A stretch of DNA of 64,000 bases from Peptoniphilus faecalis (GTDB lineage: Bacteria; Bacillota; Clostridia; Tissierellales; Peptoniphilaceae): the NCBI RefSeq assembly GCF_012976305.1, contig NZ_JABDSR010000001.1:179631-243630 (forward strand). The letters run 5' to 3'. The notes beneath the pieces are model-generated. The model was given only the letters and a program-made list of their open reading frames with translations. It was not told the DNA's origin and did no database searches. Shown in pieces: positions 36,410 to 45,760 of the stretch. The position numbers and the translations under genes are program-made. The stretch's first letter is position 1; each line of letters opens with the position of its first letter.

Positions 36410-38839
36410 TTATTTTATTTTTTCAATTATTCTGTACTTAGTATCAAATCCTTCTGTAGTCCCAGTAAAGGATGAATCTTTTTTTGAAAGTTCTGACATT
36501 GTATCTACAATCTCTTTAAACTCTGGTAGCTCTTCTGTCTTTTTATCTAACTCATCGATTCCCCTTTGTTTAAATTCCGCTAACTTTTCTGCGAAAATTT
36601 TCATATTATCATCGATTAAGTCTCCTCCATCTTTTAATTCAATGGCACCAGAGTTTAGATCAATAATTCCATTGTCTAATTTTTTAATTCCGTCTCTCAT
36701 TGGAGCTATTCCTTCAGTCTTTAATCTTGGAAAATCATCAAATAGTTTTGACTTATCACGGAATTCTAGAAGTCCATTTGTAAGCTCTGTTGCACCAGAA
36801 TTTAACTTTGGTGAATTTGAATTAAGTTCTGTTATTGCATCTGTAAATAAATTTACTGCTTCTTCGCTTTGTTCTGTTCCTTCTCTTAATTGTGATGATC
36901 CGTCCTTTAACTTTGAAGCTGCATCGTCAAGTTTTACAAGAGAATCTGAAAGCTTCATTAGTTCTGATGTGTCCATTTTTGATGCTGCCTCTGACATGGC
37001 TTTTTCAAGCTGTGAATTTATTTCGCTTGCTCCATTAGATAGTTTTTCTGTTCCTGCCTGTAATTCCTTAAGGCCTGAAGGTAATTTTTCTATTCCTGTA
37101 TTTATTTTTTCTGAAGCTGCCGCCAACTGATTCATGCCGCTCTTTAATTCCTTTAAGCTTGAAAGATTATTAGACATTTCACTAAGTCCACTTAAAGCTT
37201 GAAGTTTTGCTGCAACATTATTAGTAGATACTCCAATACTTTGTGCATTTTGTCCAATATTTTGTGCAGACCCAGCAAGTTGTGAAATAGCTTGTTGAGC
37301 TATAGCTTTTGATTCTGGATCTTGAATTTGGTTCAACAGACCAATAACCTGCTTTATATCATTAACTGATGCCCCAATGGACTTTGCACTTTGCCCAATA
37401 CTTTGAAGATCTCCCTCTACATTAATATTTTCAATTCCAGATAGATCTGGCACAGAAATTTCTTGAACCTTTGAATTTAACATTTGTAAATTTCTATTAA
37501 ATTCGCTTTCACCTGTTACAAGTTCACCTGCACTTTCTACAGCTTTATTAGCTCCAGCATTTAATTCAGTTGCACCAGCAGAAAGTTTTCCAATTCCATT
37601 TTTAAGTTCAATTAACTTTGACATGGCCTCTTCTTTTAACTCATCAATTTTACTTAACTTGCTTGAGCCTTCTCTAAGCTGCGATGTAGCATCTTTCAAC
37701 TTTCCAAGTCCATTATCTAGTTCTACAGAGCCATCATGTAGTTTTTTCGCTCCATCTTTCATTTCTCCAGTTTTTTCATTCATTTTGCCAACTGCAGATG
37801 TATAGTCACTAATTCCTGAAGTTAATTTACTTCCACCCTCATACATTTCTTGTGCAGCACCAGGCACTGGTTTTACTTTTTCAATAACTTCGTCTAACTT
37901 GTCTTCAAACTCGCCCGATTTTTCGTAAAGTTCATTGGATCCATCTTTAAGCTTAACTGTTCCATCTCCTAATTCTGTAATTCCACTATTTAATTTATGT
38001 TGTGCGTCAGATAGCTTTGTAGAAGCATCCACCAATTTTTTTGAATTGTCTTCAAGTTCTCTAACTCCGTTGCGAAGTTTGTCTATCGTTTCTAGATCAG
38101 CTTTATTTTGGAAAAGTTCGTTGGAAATTACAACATAAGCTTCCACTGGATCGTAGTTCTTTACATCCATTTCTATCTCTGCTTCACTTTTAAATTCTTC
38201 CATTTGTCTATCTTCTAAGATAGTTTCAAAGTTTTCTTTTAGACCTGGAGTCAAAACTGAAGTTACGAGTTCATTTTTTCCATCCTTTGCAATCTTTGCA
38301 TCCTTTGACTCGATGTTTGATACAACTTCTTGTGGAAATGACATTGCCGCAATTACAGTATAAGGTGCATAAACTTTAGTATTTTTCCCGTCAATTTTTT
38401 TAATTACATATTTATTGTTTTCTGTGGAAATTACTACTTTAAGATGACCTGACTTACCTTTAAGCTCATTGTTTTCGATTTTTTCGCCATCAAGATAATA
38501 GTCAATTTTTACATCAATAGGAATATTTTCTTCGCTCTCACCTTGATAATAAATATCTTTAACATTTTCGTCCCAATTTATATAACCATTTTTATTTTCT
38601 ATTTTCTCATCTGTCTTTAAATTTTTAATATTCTTTAAATTAGATTTGTCTTTGCCTTTTATGTCTTCCTTTGAATTTAACCATACTGAAACAGTTTTAT
38701 CTTTAATGTTATCATCTTCTTTTAACACATAAACAGTTTCACTTTTATTAATAATAGTTGATGCCGCAAAAGTTGTATTCGTCAAAATCATTGATGACAA
38801 AATAACTGTAATTACACCTTTTTCAATTTTTTTATTCAT
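36410..38839 (-). CDS. Secreted coiled-coil repeat protein of the MMPL transporter cluster
   Basis: An 809-aa protein with an N-terminal signal peptide ending TTFAAS and no other membrane segment. Residues about 255-420 and 560-720 are repeats of the LxDGSxxLxxGxxxL type, as in the extracellular loops of YhgE/Pip and MMPL-associated proteins, which form long helical hairpins. It is cotranscribed with the transporter upstream (11-bp gap), so I infer a cell-surface adaptor or extension of the exporter. No enzymatic motif is visible. Confidence 0.78.
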   Translation of the reverse strand: MNKKIEKGVITVILSSMILTNTTFAASTIINKSETVYVLKEDDNIKDKTVSVWLNSKEDIKGKDKSNLKNIKNLKTDEKIENKNGYINWDENVKDIYYQGESEENIPIDVKIDYYLDGEKIENNELKGKSGHLKVVISTENNKYVIKKIDGKNTKVYAPYTVIAAMSFPQEVVSNIESKDAKIAKDGKNELVTSVLTPGLKENFETILEDRQMEEFKSEAEIEMDVKNYDPVEAYVVISNELFQNKADLETIDKLRNGVRELEDNSKKLVDASTKLSDAQHKLNSGITELGDGTVKLKDGSNELYEKSGEFEDKLDEVIEKVKPVPGAAQEMYEGGSKLTSGISDYTSAVGKMNEKTGEMKDGAKKLHDGSVELDNGLGKLKDATSQLREGSSKLSKIDELKEEAMSKLIELKNGIGKLSAGATELNAGANKAVESAGELVTGESEFNRNLQMLNSKVQEISVPDLSGIENINVEGDLQSIGQSAKSIGASVNDIKQVIGLLNQIQDPESKAIAQQAISQLAGSAQNIGQNAQSIGVSTNNVAAKLQALSGLSEMSNNLSSLKELKSGMNQLAAASEKINTGIEKLPSGLKELQAGTEKLSNGASEINSQLEKAMSEAASKMDTSELMKLSDSLVKLDDAASKLKDGSSQLREGTEQSEEAVNLFTDAITELNSNSPKLNSGATELTNGLLEFRDKSKLFDDFPRLKTEGIAPMRDGIKKLDNGIIDLNSGAIELKDGGDLIDDNMKIFAEKLAEFKQRGIDELDKKTEELPEFKEIVDTMSELSKKDSSFTGTTEGFDTKYRIIEKIK

Positions 38840-38850
38840 TTTTCTTCTCC

Positions 38851-40905
38851 TTAATTTAAACCCTTAGTAGTTTTCTTAATTAATGGAAAACTAACCGAAA
38901 TAATAGCTGGAAGCAATAATATAATTACACACATACTAATAATTGCACCCCTAGCCAAAAAAGTACAAATAGTCGATACAATTTCCATTTTTGAATAAAT
39001 TCCTACACCAATAGTGGCTGCCATAAAGGACAAAGCCGATGTAACAATGGACTTTGAAGTCTCCTTTACAGAAATTTTAAGCGATGAATCCACATCTTTT
39101 GACTTTTTATATTCTGCCAAAAATCTATCTGTCATGAGTATTGAGTAATCAATAGTTGACCCAAGCTGTATTACACCTATTATTATTGAAGTTATAAAAG
39201 GTATTGTATGATTTAGATAAAAAGGAATGCCCATATTTATTTGAATTGCAAGTTCAATTGCACCAATTAAAACTATTGGAATTCCTATTGATTTAAATAC
39301 AATTGCAATAATTAAAAATACTACTGCAGTAGAAATAATATTTACAATTTTAAAATCCCGATCTGAAATAACTGTTAAATCATCAGTTAAAACTGCTTCT
39401 CCTGTCAAGTATCCTTCTCTGTCGTACTTATTTATAACACTCCTCATCTCACTTACTTGTTTTTTCACTTCAGGCGATGCTGTTTGAAATTTAGAATTTG
39501 CCATTATCATTTGGTACCCATTCTTTGAAAAGTTTTCTTGAATTTTTTCAGGCAAAAATTCACTAGGAAGAGTAACTCCAGTAATAGAATTTATACTTAA
39601 AACAGAATTGATACCATCCACGCCCTTTAAATCGCTTATTAAGCCTTCCAAGTCCGAGTTTGAAAGATCGTCTTTTACAACTATAAAATGTGTACTTGCC
39701 ATATCATAATCTTTTTTCATTTTATTTAAAGCAACAATTGAATCTAAATCCTGTGGCAAAGATCTATCTAAATTGTAATAAAGCTTTGTGTTTACTGATC
39801 CATAAATTGCTGGAATAAACAGCAAAATAAAAATTAAAAAAAGTGCTTTCTTTCTTTTTATTGTAAACTCAGACAATTTATTAAACTCAGGGAGCATAAC
39901 TTTATGATTATATTTATTTACAAATTTTTCAACTACAAGCAACATTGCAGGTAGCACTGTAACTGTTGATATAAGGCCAATTAAAACTCCTTTACTCATT
40001 ACAAGCCCAATGTCTTTTCCAAGTCCAAGTCTCATAAAAATTAAAACTATAAAACCTGCAAAAGTTGTAAGAGATGATGCAAATAGTGAAGAAATAGTTT
40101 CTTGAACTGCTATATCCATGGCATCTCTTTTGTCTTTTGTCTTTTTTTTCTCTTCTACATACCTATGATACAAAAATATAGAGTAGTCCATGGTTACCGC
40201 CAGTTGCAAAACTGCGGCAATGGCTTTAGTAATGTATGATATTTCTCCTAAAAAAATATTTGTCCCAAAATTGTACACAACGGCATAACCAATAGTTAAC
40301 ATAAATACAAAGGGCACGATCGTAGATTCATTTGTAAGAGATAAAATTATAAGACCAAGTACAACAGCAAGTGCAACATAGATTGGTGTTTCCTTGTCAA
40401 TTAAATCTTTAGTATCTTTTACCAAAGATGAAATACCACTTAAATATTTTTTATTTGATTCAATCTTCCTAATTTCATCAATTGCAGACATTGTCTTTAA
40501 TGAAGATGATGAATCGCTAAACTTAACTATCATAAGAGTTGAACCTTTTGCATAAAAAATATCCTTTATCTCGTCAGGCAAAAATTCACTAGGAATCATA
40601 TCGCCAACAGTCGATGATTTTGAAATTACATCTTCTACACCATCTATTTCTAGAATTTTTTCTCGCAAAACTTCAGCTTCATGATCCGTTCCCTCAAGGA
40701 TTAGCATTCCTGTAGCGGCATTTTTAAAATCTTTATCCAAAATATCTTGCCCTTGAGTGGATTTTAAATCCTTGGGAAGATAAGACAAAATATCATAATT
40801 GACCCTTGTAAGTTTGTAGCCTAAAAATGACGGAATAAGGAGAAGTGTCATAATAAGTAGGACAAACTTTGGCTTATGTGATATAAATTTTGTGAATTTT
40901 TTCAT
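38851..40905 (-). CDS. MMPL/RND-family transporter
   Basis: A 684-aa membrane protein in two homologous halves, each with one helix, an extracellular domain and five more helices. Duplicated motifs show it: AVLQLAVTMDYSIFLYHRYVEE and GVIQLGSTIDYSILMTDRFL carry the TM4 Asp of proton-driven RND pumps, and SEFLPDEI/SEFLPEKI recur in the extracellular domains. Members export lipids or drugs. ATGA overlap with the TetR gene upstream. Confidence 0.92.
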   Translation of the reverse strand: MKKFTKFISHKPKFVLLIMTLLLIPSFLGYKLTRVNYDILSYLPKDLKSTQGQDILDKDFKNAATGMLILEGTDHEAEVLREKILEIDGVEDVISKSSTVGDMIPSEFLPDEIKDIFYAKGSTLMIVKFSDSSSSLKTMSAIDEIRKIESNKKYLSGISSLVKDTKDLIDKETPIYVALAVVLGLIILSLTNESTIVPFVFMLTIGYAVVYNFGTNIFLGEISYITKAIAAVLQLAVTMDYSIFLYHRYVEEKKKTKDKRDAMDIAVQETISSLFASSLTTFAGFIVLIFMRLGLGKDIGLVMSKGVLIGLISTVTVLPAMLLVVEKFVNKYNHKVMLPEFNKLSEFTIKRKKALFLIFILLFIPAIYGSVNTKLYYNLDRSLPQDLDSIVALNKMKKDYDMASTHFIVVKDDLSNSDLEGLISDLKGVDGINSVLSINSITGVTLPSEFLPEKIQENFSKNGYQMIMANSKFQTASPEVKKQVSEMRSVINKYDREGYLTGEAVLTDDLTVISDRDFKIVNIISTAVVFLIIAIVFKSIGIPIVLIGAIELAIQINMGIPFYLNHTIPFITSIIIGVIQLGSTIDYSILMTDRFLAEYKKSKDVDSSLKISVKETSKSIVTSALSFMAATIGVGIYSKMEIVSTICTFLARGAIISMCVIILLLPAIISVSFPLIKKTTKGLN

Positions 40906-41486
40906 CCAATCACTCTATCTACAATTTTATATAAAACTGGCTTCATTTCATCTATTCCTAGAACAGAATCATTTTTTAGTGCTGATTCGCAAGTAGAAAG
41001 CACAATTTTTATTATTAACGACATAATAAATAATCTTTCTTCATAAGAAACTATTGTAGGAAATAAATTTGAATATTTATTTAAAATAAAGTGAAGAGTA
41101 GTTTCTGCCTCTTTAAATCTATTATCATTTTCAACTTTTGCATATAGTGCCCAATTTAAATTACTTGAAATAAGTTTTAATTCTAGGGGATTATTTATCA
41201 AATGATCAATGATATAATCGAAAAAAGAAATTAACCTCTTTTTTAAATCCTTTTCTTTGCACTTAGACTCGACACTATAAGTCAATTCCATCATAATGTC
41301 TAATACTATCTTTTCTTCAAGATCTTTTTTATCTCTAAAATATAAATAAAAAGTTCCAAGCCCAAGATCTGTTCTACTCATAATATCTCTTATAGAAGTT
41401 GCCTCTATTCCCTTTTCTTCAAAGGACACAAGAGCTGCTCTAATAATTTTATTTTCTTTTTCTATTTTTCTTTCTTCAGGTGTCAA
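40902..41486 (-). CDS. TetR-family repressor of the MMPL cluster
   Basis: A 194-aa regulator. Helix-turn-helix IIRAALVSFEEKGIEATSIRDIMSRTDLGLGTFYLYF matches the TetR N-terminal domain. I place the start at TTG 41486, six bases after AGGAGG; a longer frame from ATG 41543 begins upstream of the predicted transcription start, so it cannot be used. Two palindromic operators flank the promoter. First gene of tetR-MMPL-coiled-coil protein. Confidence 0.9.
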   Translation of the reverse strand: MTPEERKIEKENKIIRAALVSFEEKGIEATSIRDIMSRTDLGLGTFYLYFRDKKDLEEKIVLDIMMELTYSVESKCKEKDLKKRLISFFDYIIDHLINNPLELKLISSNLNWALYAKVENDNRFKEAETTLHFILNKYSNLFPTIVSYEERLFIMSLIIKIVLSTCESALKNDSVLGIDEMKPVLYKIVDRVIG

Positions 41487-41504
41487 ATTTAACCTCCTAT
41501 TTTC

Positions 41505-41560
41505 TGAACAAAGTTCATCTTCATGAAAAATATAATAACTCATTTGTGAACAAAGTTCAA
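41505..41560 (-). promoter_or_regulatory. tetR promoter with two identical palindromic operators
   Basis: Promoter TTGAAC (41560-41555), 17-bp spacer, TATTAT (41537-41532). The 13-bp palindrome TGAACAAAGTTCA occurs twice: at 41547-41559 covering the -35 box and at 41505-41517 just after the predicted start. Their centres are 42 bp apart, four helical turns, which suits cooperative binding of a TetR dimer pair. Confidence 0.88.
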
Positions 41561-41814
41561 CTATTTTTTATATTATTAAAATAAAATAGTGAAACTAGTG
41601 TAAAATTATTTAGGAAATTCAATTGCAATGAAGTTAGGGGAGTTTTTCAGAAAATTATCGATCATGTAAAATTTTACATGCTAAAAGATTTACTAAATGT
41701 AAATTTTAAAAATATGTCTGTGATTAATTGAAGAGAAAAATTATTGATTTTAAAAATAATATTAATTATAAATTTTGTAATCTATTAATTTAAAAATATT
41801 TTTTAAATTTGAAA

Positions 41815-41851
41815 TAAAAAAAATTGCCCCAATACCAATAAGGAGCAATTT
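41815..41851 (-). terminator. Terminator of the DUF3798/ABC operon
   Basis: AAATTGCTCC and GGGGCAATTT stem (one mismatch) followed on the minus strand by a run of T residues, 23 bp after the last permease gene. Confidence 0.8.
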
Positions 41852-41874
41852 TATAAATTTTACTTACATGAGAA

Positions 41875-43026
41875 TTAATTTGCTAAAGTTTTATTATTCT
41901 TATTTTCCTTAATTCTGTCTTCCCTAATCCTTAACCTATTAGCTTCAAGTTCTCTCTTCCTTTCGAAGGCGTGAAGAATAAGTGCAAGAGTTACAACACC
42001 GTAAGAGATGAAAGTTCTAAAATATTCACCCATCATGGCATCTCCCGTTAAAACTCTTCCTGCTTGTGGAAGAACGATAAACATTAAGTGAAATAGTGCC
42101 GTTCCTAAAATAACATTAGGTATTGATGCTTTTGATACAGATGCACCCCCTACAAGAATTGATGCTGCTGCATAAAGTGCTGCTTGGTCTTGACCTGCAT
42201 AAGTTGCAAGAGTTCCAATATTTTGAAGGTAAATAATTTGTCCATAGCAAGCAAGTACAGTGGACATAACTATTGATGCAATTCTAATTTTGTCAGAATT
42301 CATACCTGCATTTGAAGAAACAAACTGATCTTGTCCTACTGCCTTCATGTCGTGACCAAGTTTAGTATTTCTAAACCAAACTATAAATAAACAAAGTAAA
42401 GCAATGATTACAATTGTAACTACTGGTACATCAAATAGTATTTGATGTTTTGCAGTAATAGGAATATTTATTCTAAATTTTAAAATATTATCAAAACCTT
42501 GTGCTGATGCTAATGTAATAGAGTTTTTAATACCATAACCAGCTGAAAGCACCATAGATTTTGTTCTCATAGGAATTAAAGTGCCACAGAAATACAATAG
42601 GAAAAGCATATACCAACCTAGTATAAAGAATGCAAGCATCATTGATGTTATCATTTCTCTTCCTCTTGCCCTGTTTAAAACTCTACCAGAAAATTGTCCA
42701 AGCAAAACTGCAATAGGTGTGCCAATAACAGCCGCTATTATAAGTCCTGTAGCTCCAGTGAAGCCCCAGTCCTGTGCGAAAATAATTCCAATTTGTCCAG
42801 CCATTGCTCCTAGTGGAATACCAAAGTTAATACCCATACCTGCAATAATAGGTATTATAAGTGATAATACAAGAAATGTATTTCTTACCATTCTCTTTGA
42901 AAGTTCATTTGTAATATAAGATAGAGGTGGTTTAGCAATAATAAGACCCGCCACAACTATTATTATGAACAAAATAGGAACCATAAATCTGTATAAAAAC
43001 TCTTTTATATTAAATTTCTTATTCAT
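41875..43026 (-). CDS. Sugar/nucleoside-type ABC importer permease, second subunit
   Basis: A 383-aa BPD_transp_2-type permease with about ten hydrophobic segments. NFGIPLGAMAGQIGIIFAQDW and GMNSDKIRIASIVMSTVLACYGQ resemble RbsC/YufP-like permeases, including the region that contacts the ATPase. Overlaps the upstream permease by 8 bp. It is the last gene of the operon; substrate is not identifiable. Confidence 0.88.
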   Translation of the reverse strand: MNKKFNIKEFLYRFMVPILFIIIVVAGLIIAKPPLSYITNELSKRMVRNTFLVLSLIIPIIAGMGINFGIPLGAMAGQIGIIFAQDWGFTGATGLIIAAVIGTPIAVLLGQFSGRVLNRARGREMITSMMLAFFILGWYMLFLLYFCGTLIPMRTKSMVLSAGYGIKNSITLASAQGFDNILKFRINIPITAKHQILFDVPVVTIVIIALLCLFIVWFRNTKLGHDMKAVGQDQFVSSNAGMNSDKIRIASIVMSTVLACYGQIIYLQNIGTLATYAGQDQAALYAAASILVGGASVSKASIPNVILGTALFHLMFIVLPQAGRVLTGDAMMGEYFRTFISYGVVTLALILHAFERKRELEANRLRIREDRIKENKNNKTLAN

Positions 43027-44095
43027 CTTTACTCCTCCTTGTTAGTGCGTAAATTATCATTCCATTTGTTATTATCATTCTTAGTATTTCTGAAATGTCT
43101 ATATTTAATGCACCATTTATTACAGTAGGAGTAAGAGTGATTACACCTTGAAATAAAAATGTACCAATTATTACATTTGGAATTGATGCTTTGTTAATAC
43201 TTGCACCACCTATCAATAGTGCAGCTACTGTTTGAAAAGTAAAAGCAAGTGGTGCTTGATAAAGTTGTATAAATCCATAGGATTGTTGATAAATAACAAT
43301 CCCTACTGCTGCAATTACTGTTGAAAGAATTACAGATACAAGTCTTATTCTGTTAATATTAAGTCCAGCAGCCTTTGCGTATTCTGAGTTTGAACCTACA
43401 GCTGTCATAGCTGTACCAGTTTTTGTCTTAAAAAATGCCCATACAATAAATGCCATAAATGCAAATAACAAAAACATTCCAACTGGTATTCTAACCCCAA
43501 ATAAGTTTATACTTAGAAAATTATTTAGAACACCTTCAGTTACTTTTGTACCATCTTCCAAAATCTTTGATTTCATCCAATAATCAGCAACCGGAATTTG
43601 TTGAGATAATCCCCTTCCTCCGTAACTTAGAACAGAAACTGGATTCTTATAAGGAAGAATTAAATAAGCAATACACATAAAAGCTGTAAAAGAATACCCA
43701 ACATATGTTGCTATAAGCATTTCATCTCCCTTAATTCTATTTAAAAGTAATCCGTAGAAAAATCCAAATACAACTGCAATTAATGCAGCAATAATCATTG
43801 CAATAAAAATACCCGAAAAACTTTTAAAACCAAATTCAATAGAAGTTACGCCTCCAAGTATTCCTGCTACAATTCCAATTGGAATACCAAAGTTAAGTCC
43901 ACAACCAGATTGCACCATTGGTACAAGTGATAAAACTAAAACTGAGAACATACCAAATCTTGACAGAACATTTTCTATTGAGTCCACAAGGGAAACACCA
44001 GCCATTGGAGCTACAATAAAAAGTATTAATAAGAAAACTCCAATAATAAGTCGTGGAATTCCAATTTTCTGAATTAAACTTTTCTTTTTAGTCAT
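43019..44095 (-). CDS. Sugar/nucleoside-type ABC importer permease, first subunit
   Basis: A 358-aa permease homologous to the next gene: NFGIPIGIVAGILGGVTSIEFG and GLNINRIRLVSVILSTVIAAVGI occur at matching positions, so the two form a heterodimer. It overlaps the ATPase gene by 8 bp at its start. Confidence 0.88.
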   Translation of the reverse strand: MTKKKSLIQKIGIPRLIIGVFLLILFIVAPMAGVSLVDSIENVLSRFGMFSVLVLSLVPMVQSGCGLNFGIPIGIVAGILGGVTSIEFGFKSFSGIFIAMIIAALIAVVFGFFYGLLLNRIKGDEMLIATYVGYSFTAFMCIAYLILPYKNPVSVLSYGGRGLSQQIPVADYWMKSKILEDGTKVTEGVLNNFLSINLFGVRIPVGMFLLFAFMAFIVWAFFKTKTGTAMTAVGSNSEYAKAAGLNINRIRLVSVILSTVIAAVGIVIYQQSYGFIQLYQAPLAFTFQTVAALLIGGASINKASIPNVIIGTFLFQGVITLTPTVINGALNIDISEILRMIITNGMIIYALTRRSKDE

Positions 44096-45683
44096 TTACT
44101 GCCTCCACTTCTCCACTCATTAGAAGTCCAAATTTTGACGGATCAGATTTTGCTGGAAGTACACCTGCGATTTTTCCTTCGCAAATTACAGCAATTCTAT
44201 CACAAATACTTCTAAGTTCTTCAAGTTCTGATGAAACCATTACAATAGTTGTGTTGTCCTTTTCATTGCTTTCTGTAAGAGCATCGAGAACAAGTTCCTT
44301 TGCACCAATGTCAATACCTCTAGTAGGTTCAGATACAAATAATAGATCTGGTTCCATAGCAAAAGCCTTCGCGAGACAAATTTTTTGTTGATTTCCACCA
44401 GATAAATTTCCTGCCTTTTGATCCGCACCAGTAGTTTTTATATTAAGAGATTCAATGTACTCATTTGAAAGTTCTCTCATCTTAGCTTCATCTCTAAACT
44501 TAAATCCAAGAACTTTTTTTATGAATTTTTCTTGTACTTGCATAGCATTAAAAGCTATATTCCAAAAAATTGGCTCTTCTAACAAAAGACCTACGCCTCT
44601 TCTATCTTCAGAAACAAAGGCAATTCTATTTTTCAAAATATCTAAAGTATTTCCTAGTTTTAATTCCTTACCATTATAAATTATCTTACCGCCCACTGGA
44701 TAAGTCCCTAAAATTCCATTTGGAATACCTAGCTTACCTTGACCAGCAAGACCAGCAATACCTAAAATTTCTCCCCTAATAACAGAAAGACTTACATCGT
44801 AGACTGCTTCTCCAGGCATATCAACCCATAAATGCTCAATTTCAAGAATGTGGTCATTTTCATCTAAATGTTTTTCCACTTTTTCTACATCTATTTTTTT
44901 ACTGTCCTCATCTCTACCAACCATCCATTTAGCAATTTGCTCAATAGATAAATTTTCATTCTTTCTATCTTCTATTATTTCACCATCTCTAAGGACAACT
45001 ACTTTATCACACACATTTATGATTTCACGAAGTCTATGAGTGATAAAAATTATAGATATGCCAAGATCTGCAAGAGTTCTAAGGGACTTTATAAGATTGT
45101 TCGCCTCAGTTTCAGTGAGTACAGCAGTTGGCTCGTCCATAATTATTAATTTTACATCTTTCCTAGTCATTTCTCTTGCAATTTCAATAAATTGCTTATG
45201 ACCTACAGGCATTTCAGAAACAAGCGCATTTGTATCAATACTTACTTCCAAAGTGTCAAGAGACTTGCCTGCTATTTTAATATTTTCCTTAGCATCTATA
45301 CTCTCTAGTTTTTTACCAAAAATTTTAGAAATTACAGAGGAATTTGTCTTCTCCATATCGAGAGTAATATTTTCCGCAACTGTAAATCCAGGGATTAAAC
45401 TAAATTCTTGATGTACCATGCCTATGCCCGCATTTAAAGCGTCAATTGGGTTTTTAAAGTCAATTAATTTTCCGTCAAAATAAATTTCACCGTTGTAACC
45501 GCCCGTGTCTCTAATAATTTCCATTCCAAAAATTATATTCATAAGAGTTGACTTGCCAGCACCATTTTCTCCAACAAGTCCCAAAATCTCTCCCTTTTCG
45601 AGAGTAAAGTTTACATCCTTTAAGACGGCGTTTTCGCCAAAACTCTTGCTGACATTCTTGACTTCAAGTAAACTACTTGTCAA
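44088..45683 (-). CDS. Sugar/nucleoside-type ABC importer ATPase (two fused ATPase domains)
   Basis: A 531-aa protein of the RbsA/YufO architecture. The first half has Walker A GENGAGKST, signature VGHKQFIEIAREM and Walker B LIIMDEPTAVLT. The second half has the degenerate GLAGQGKLGIPNG in place of Walker A, with LSGGNQQKICLAKA and LLFVSEPTRGID. Degeneracy of the second P-loop is usual in this family. TTG at 45683 (GGAGGG six bases upstream) is preferred to the TTG one codon earlier. Confidence 0.92.
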   Translation of the reverse strand: MTSSLLEVKNVSKSFGENAVLKDVNFTLEKGEILGLVGENGAGKSTLMNIIFGMEIIRDTGGYNGEIYFDGKLIDFKNPIDALNAGIGMVHQEFSLIPGFTVAENITLDMEKTNSSVISKIFGKKLESIDAKENIKIAGKSLDTLEVSIDTNALVSEMPVGHKQFIEIAREMTRKDVKLIIMDEPTAVLTETEANNLIKSLRTLADLGISIIFITHRLREIINVCDKVVVLRDGEIIEDRKNENLSIEQIAKWMVGRDEDSKKIDVEKVEKHLDENDHILEIEHLWVDMPGEAVYDVSLSVIRGEILGIAGLAGQGKLGIPNGILGTYPVGGKIIYNGKELKLGNTLDILKNRIAFVSEDRRGVGLLLEEPIFWNIAFNAMQVQEKFIKKVLGFKFRDEAKMRELSNEYIESLNIKTTGADQKAGNLSGGNQQKICLAKAFAMEPDLLFVSEPTRGIDIGAKELVLDALTESNEKDNTTIVMVSSELEELRSICDRIAVICEGKIAGVLPAKSDPSKFGLLMSGEVEAVND

Positions 45684-45709
45684 CAAAATCCCTCCATCTT
45701 CTTAATAAT

Positions 45710-45737
45710 AAAATTAAAATCAACGGAAATCCGTTGA
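45710..45737 (-). terminator. Attenuator-like hairpin between binding-protein and ATPase genes
   Basis: TCAACGGATTTCCGTTGA (45737-45720) is a near-perfect hairpin followed on the minus strand by ATTTTAATTTT. It would end part of the transcripts after the binding-protein gene, so the binding protein would be made in excess over the membrane parts. Confidence 0.65.
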
Positions 45738-45760
45738 CTTTAATTTCTTTTATAAAATAA

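Noticed and set aside
36396..37130. A 244-codon frame on the plus strand
   Set aside because: It is antisense to the coiled-coil repeat gene; its Ser/Phe-rich low-complexity translation mirrors the repeats and it has no ribosome site.
41487..41543. N-terminal extension of the TetR regulator from ATG 41543
   Set aside because: It contains the promoter and the second operator, and the ATG has no ribosome site.
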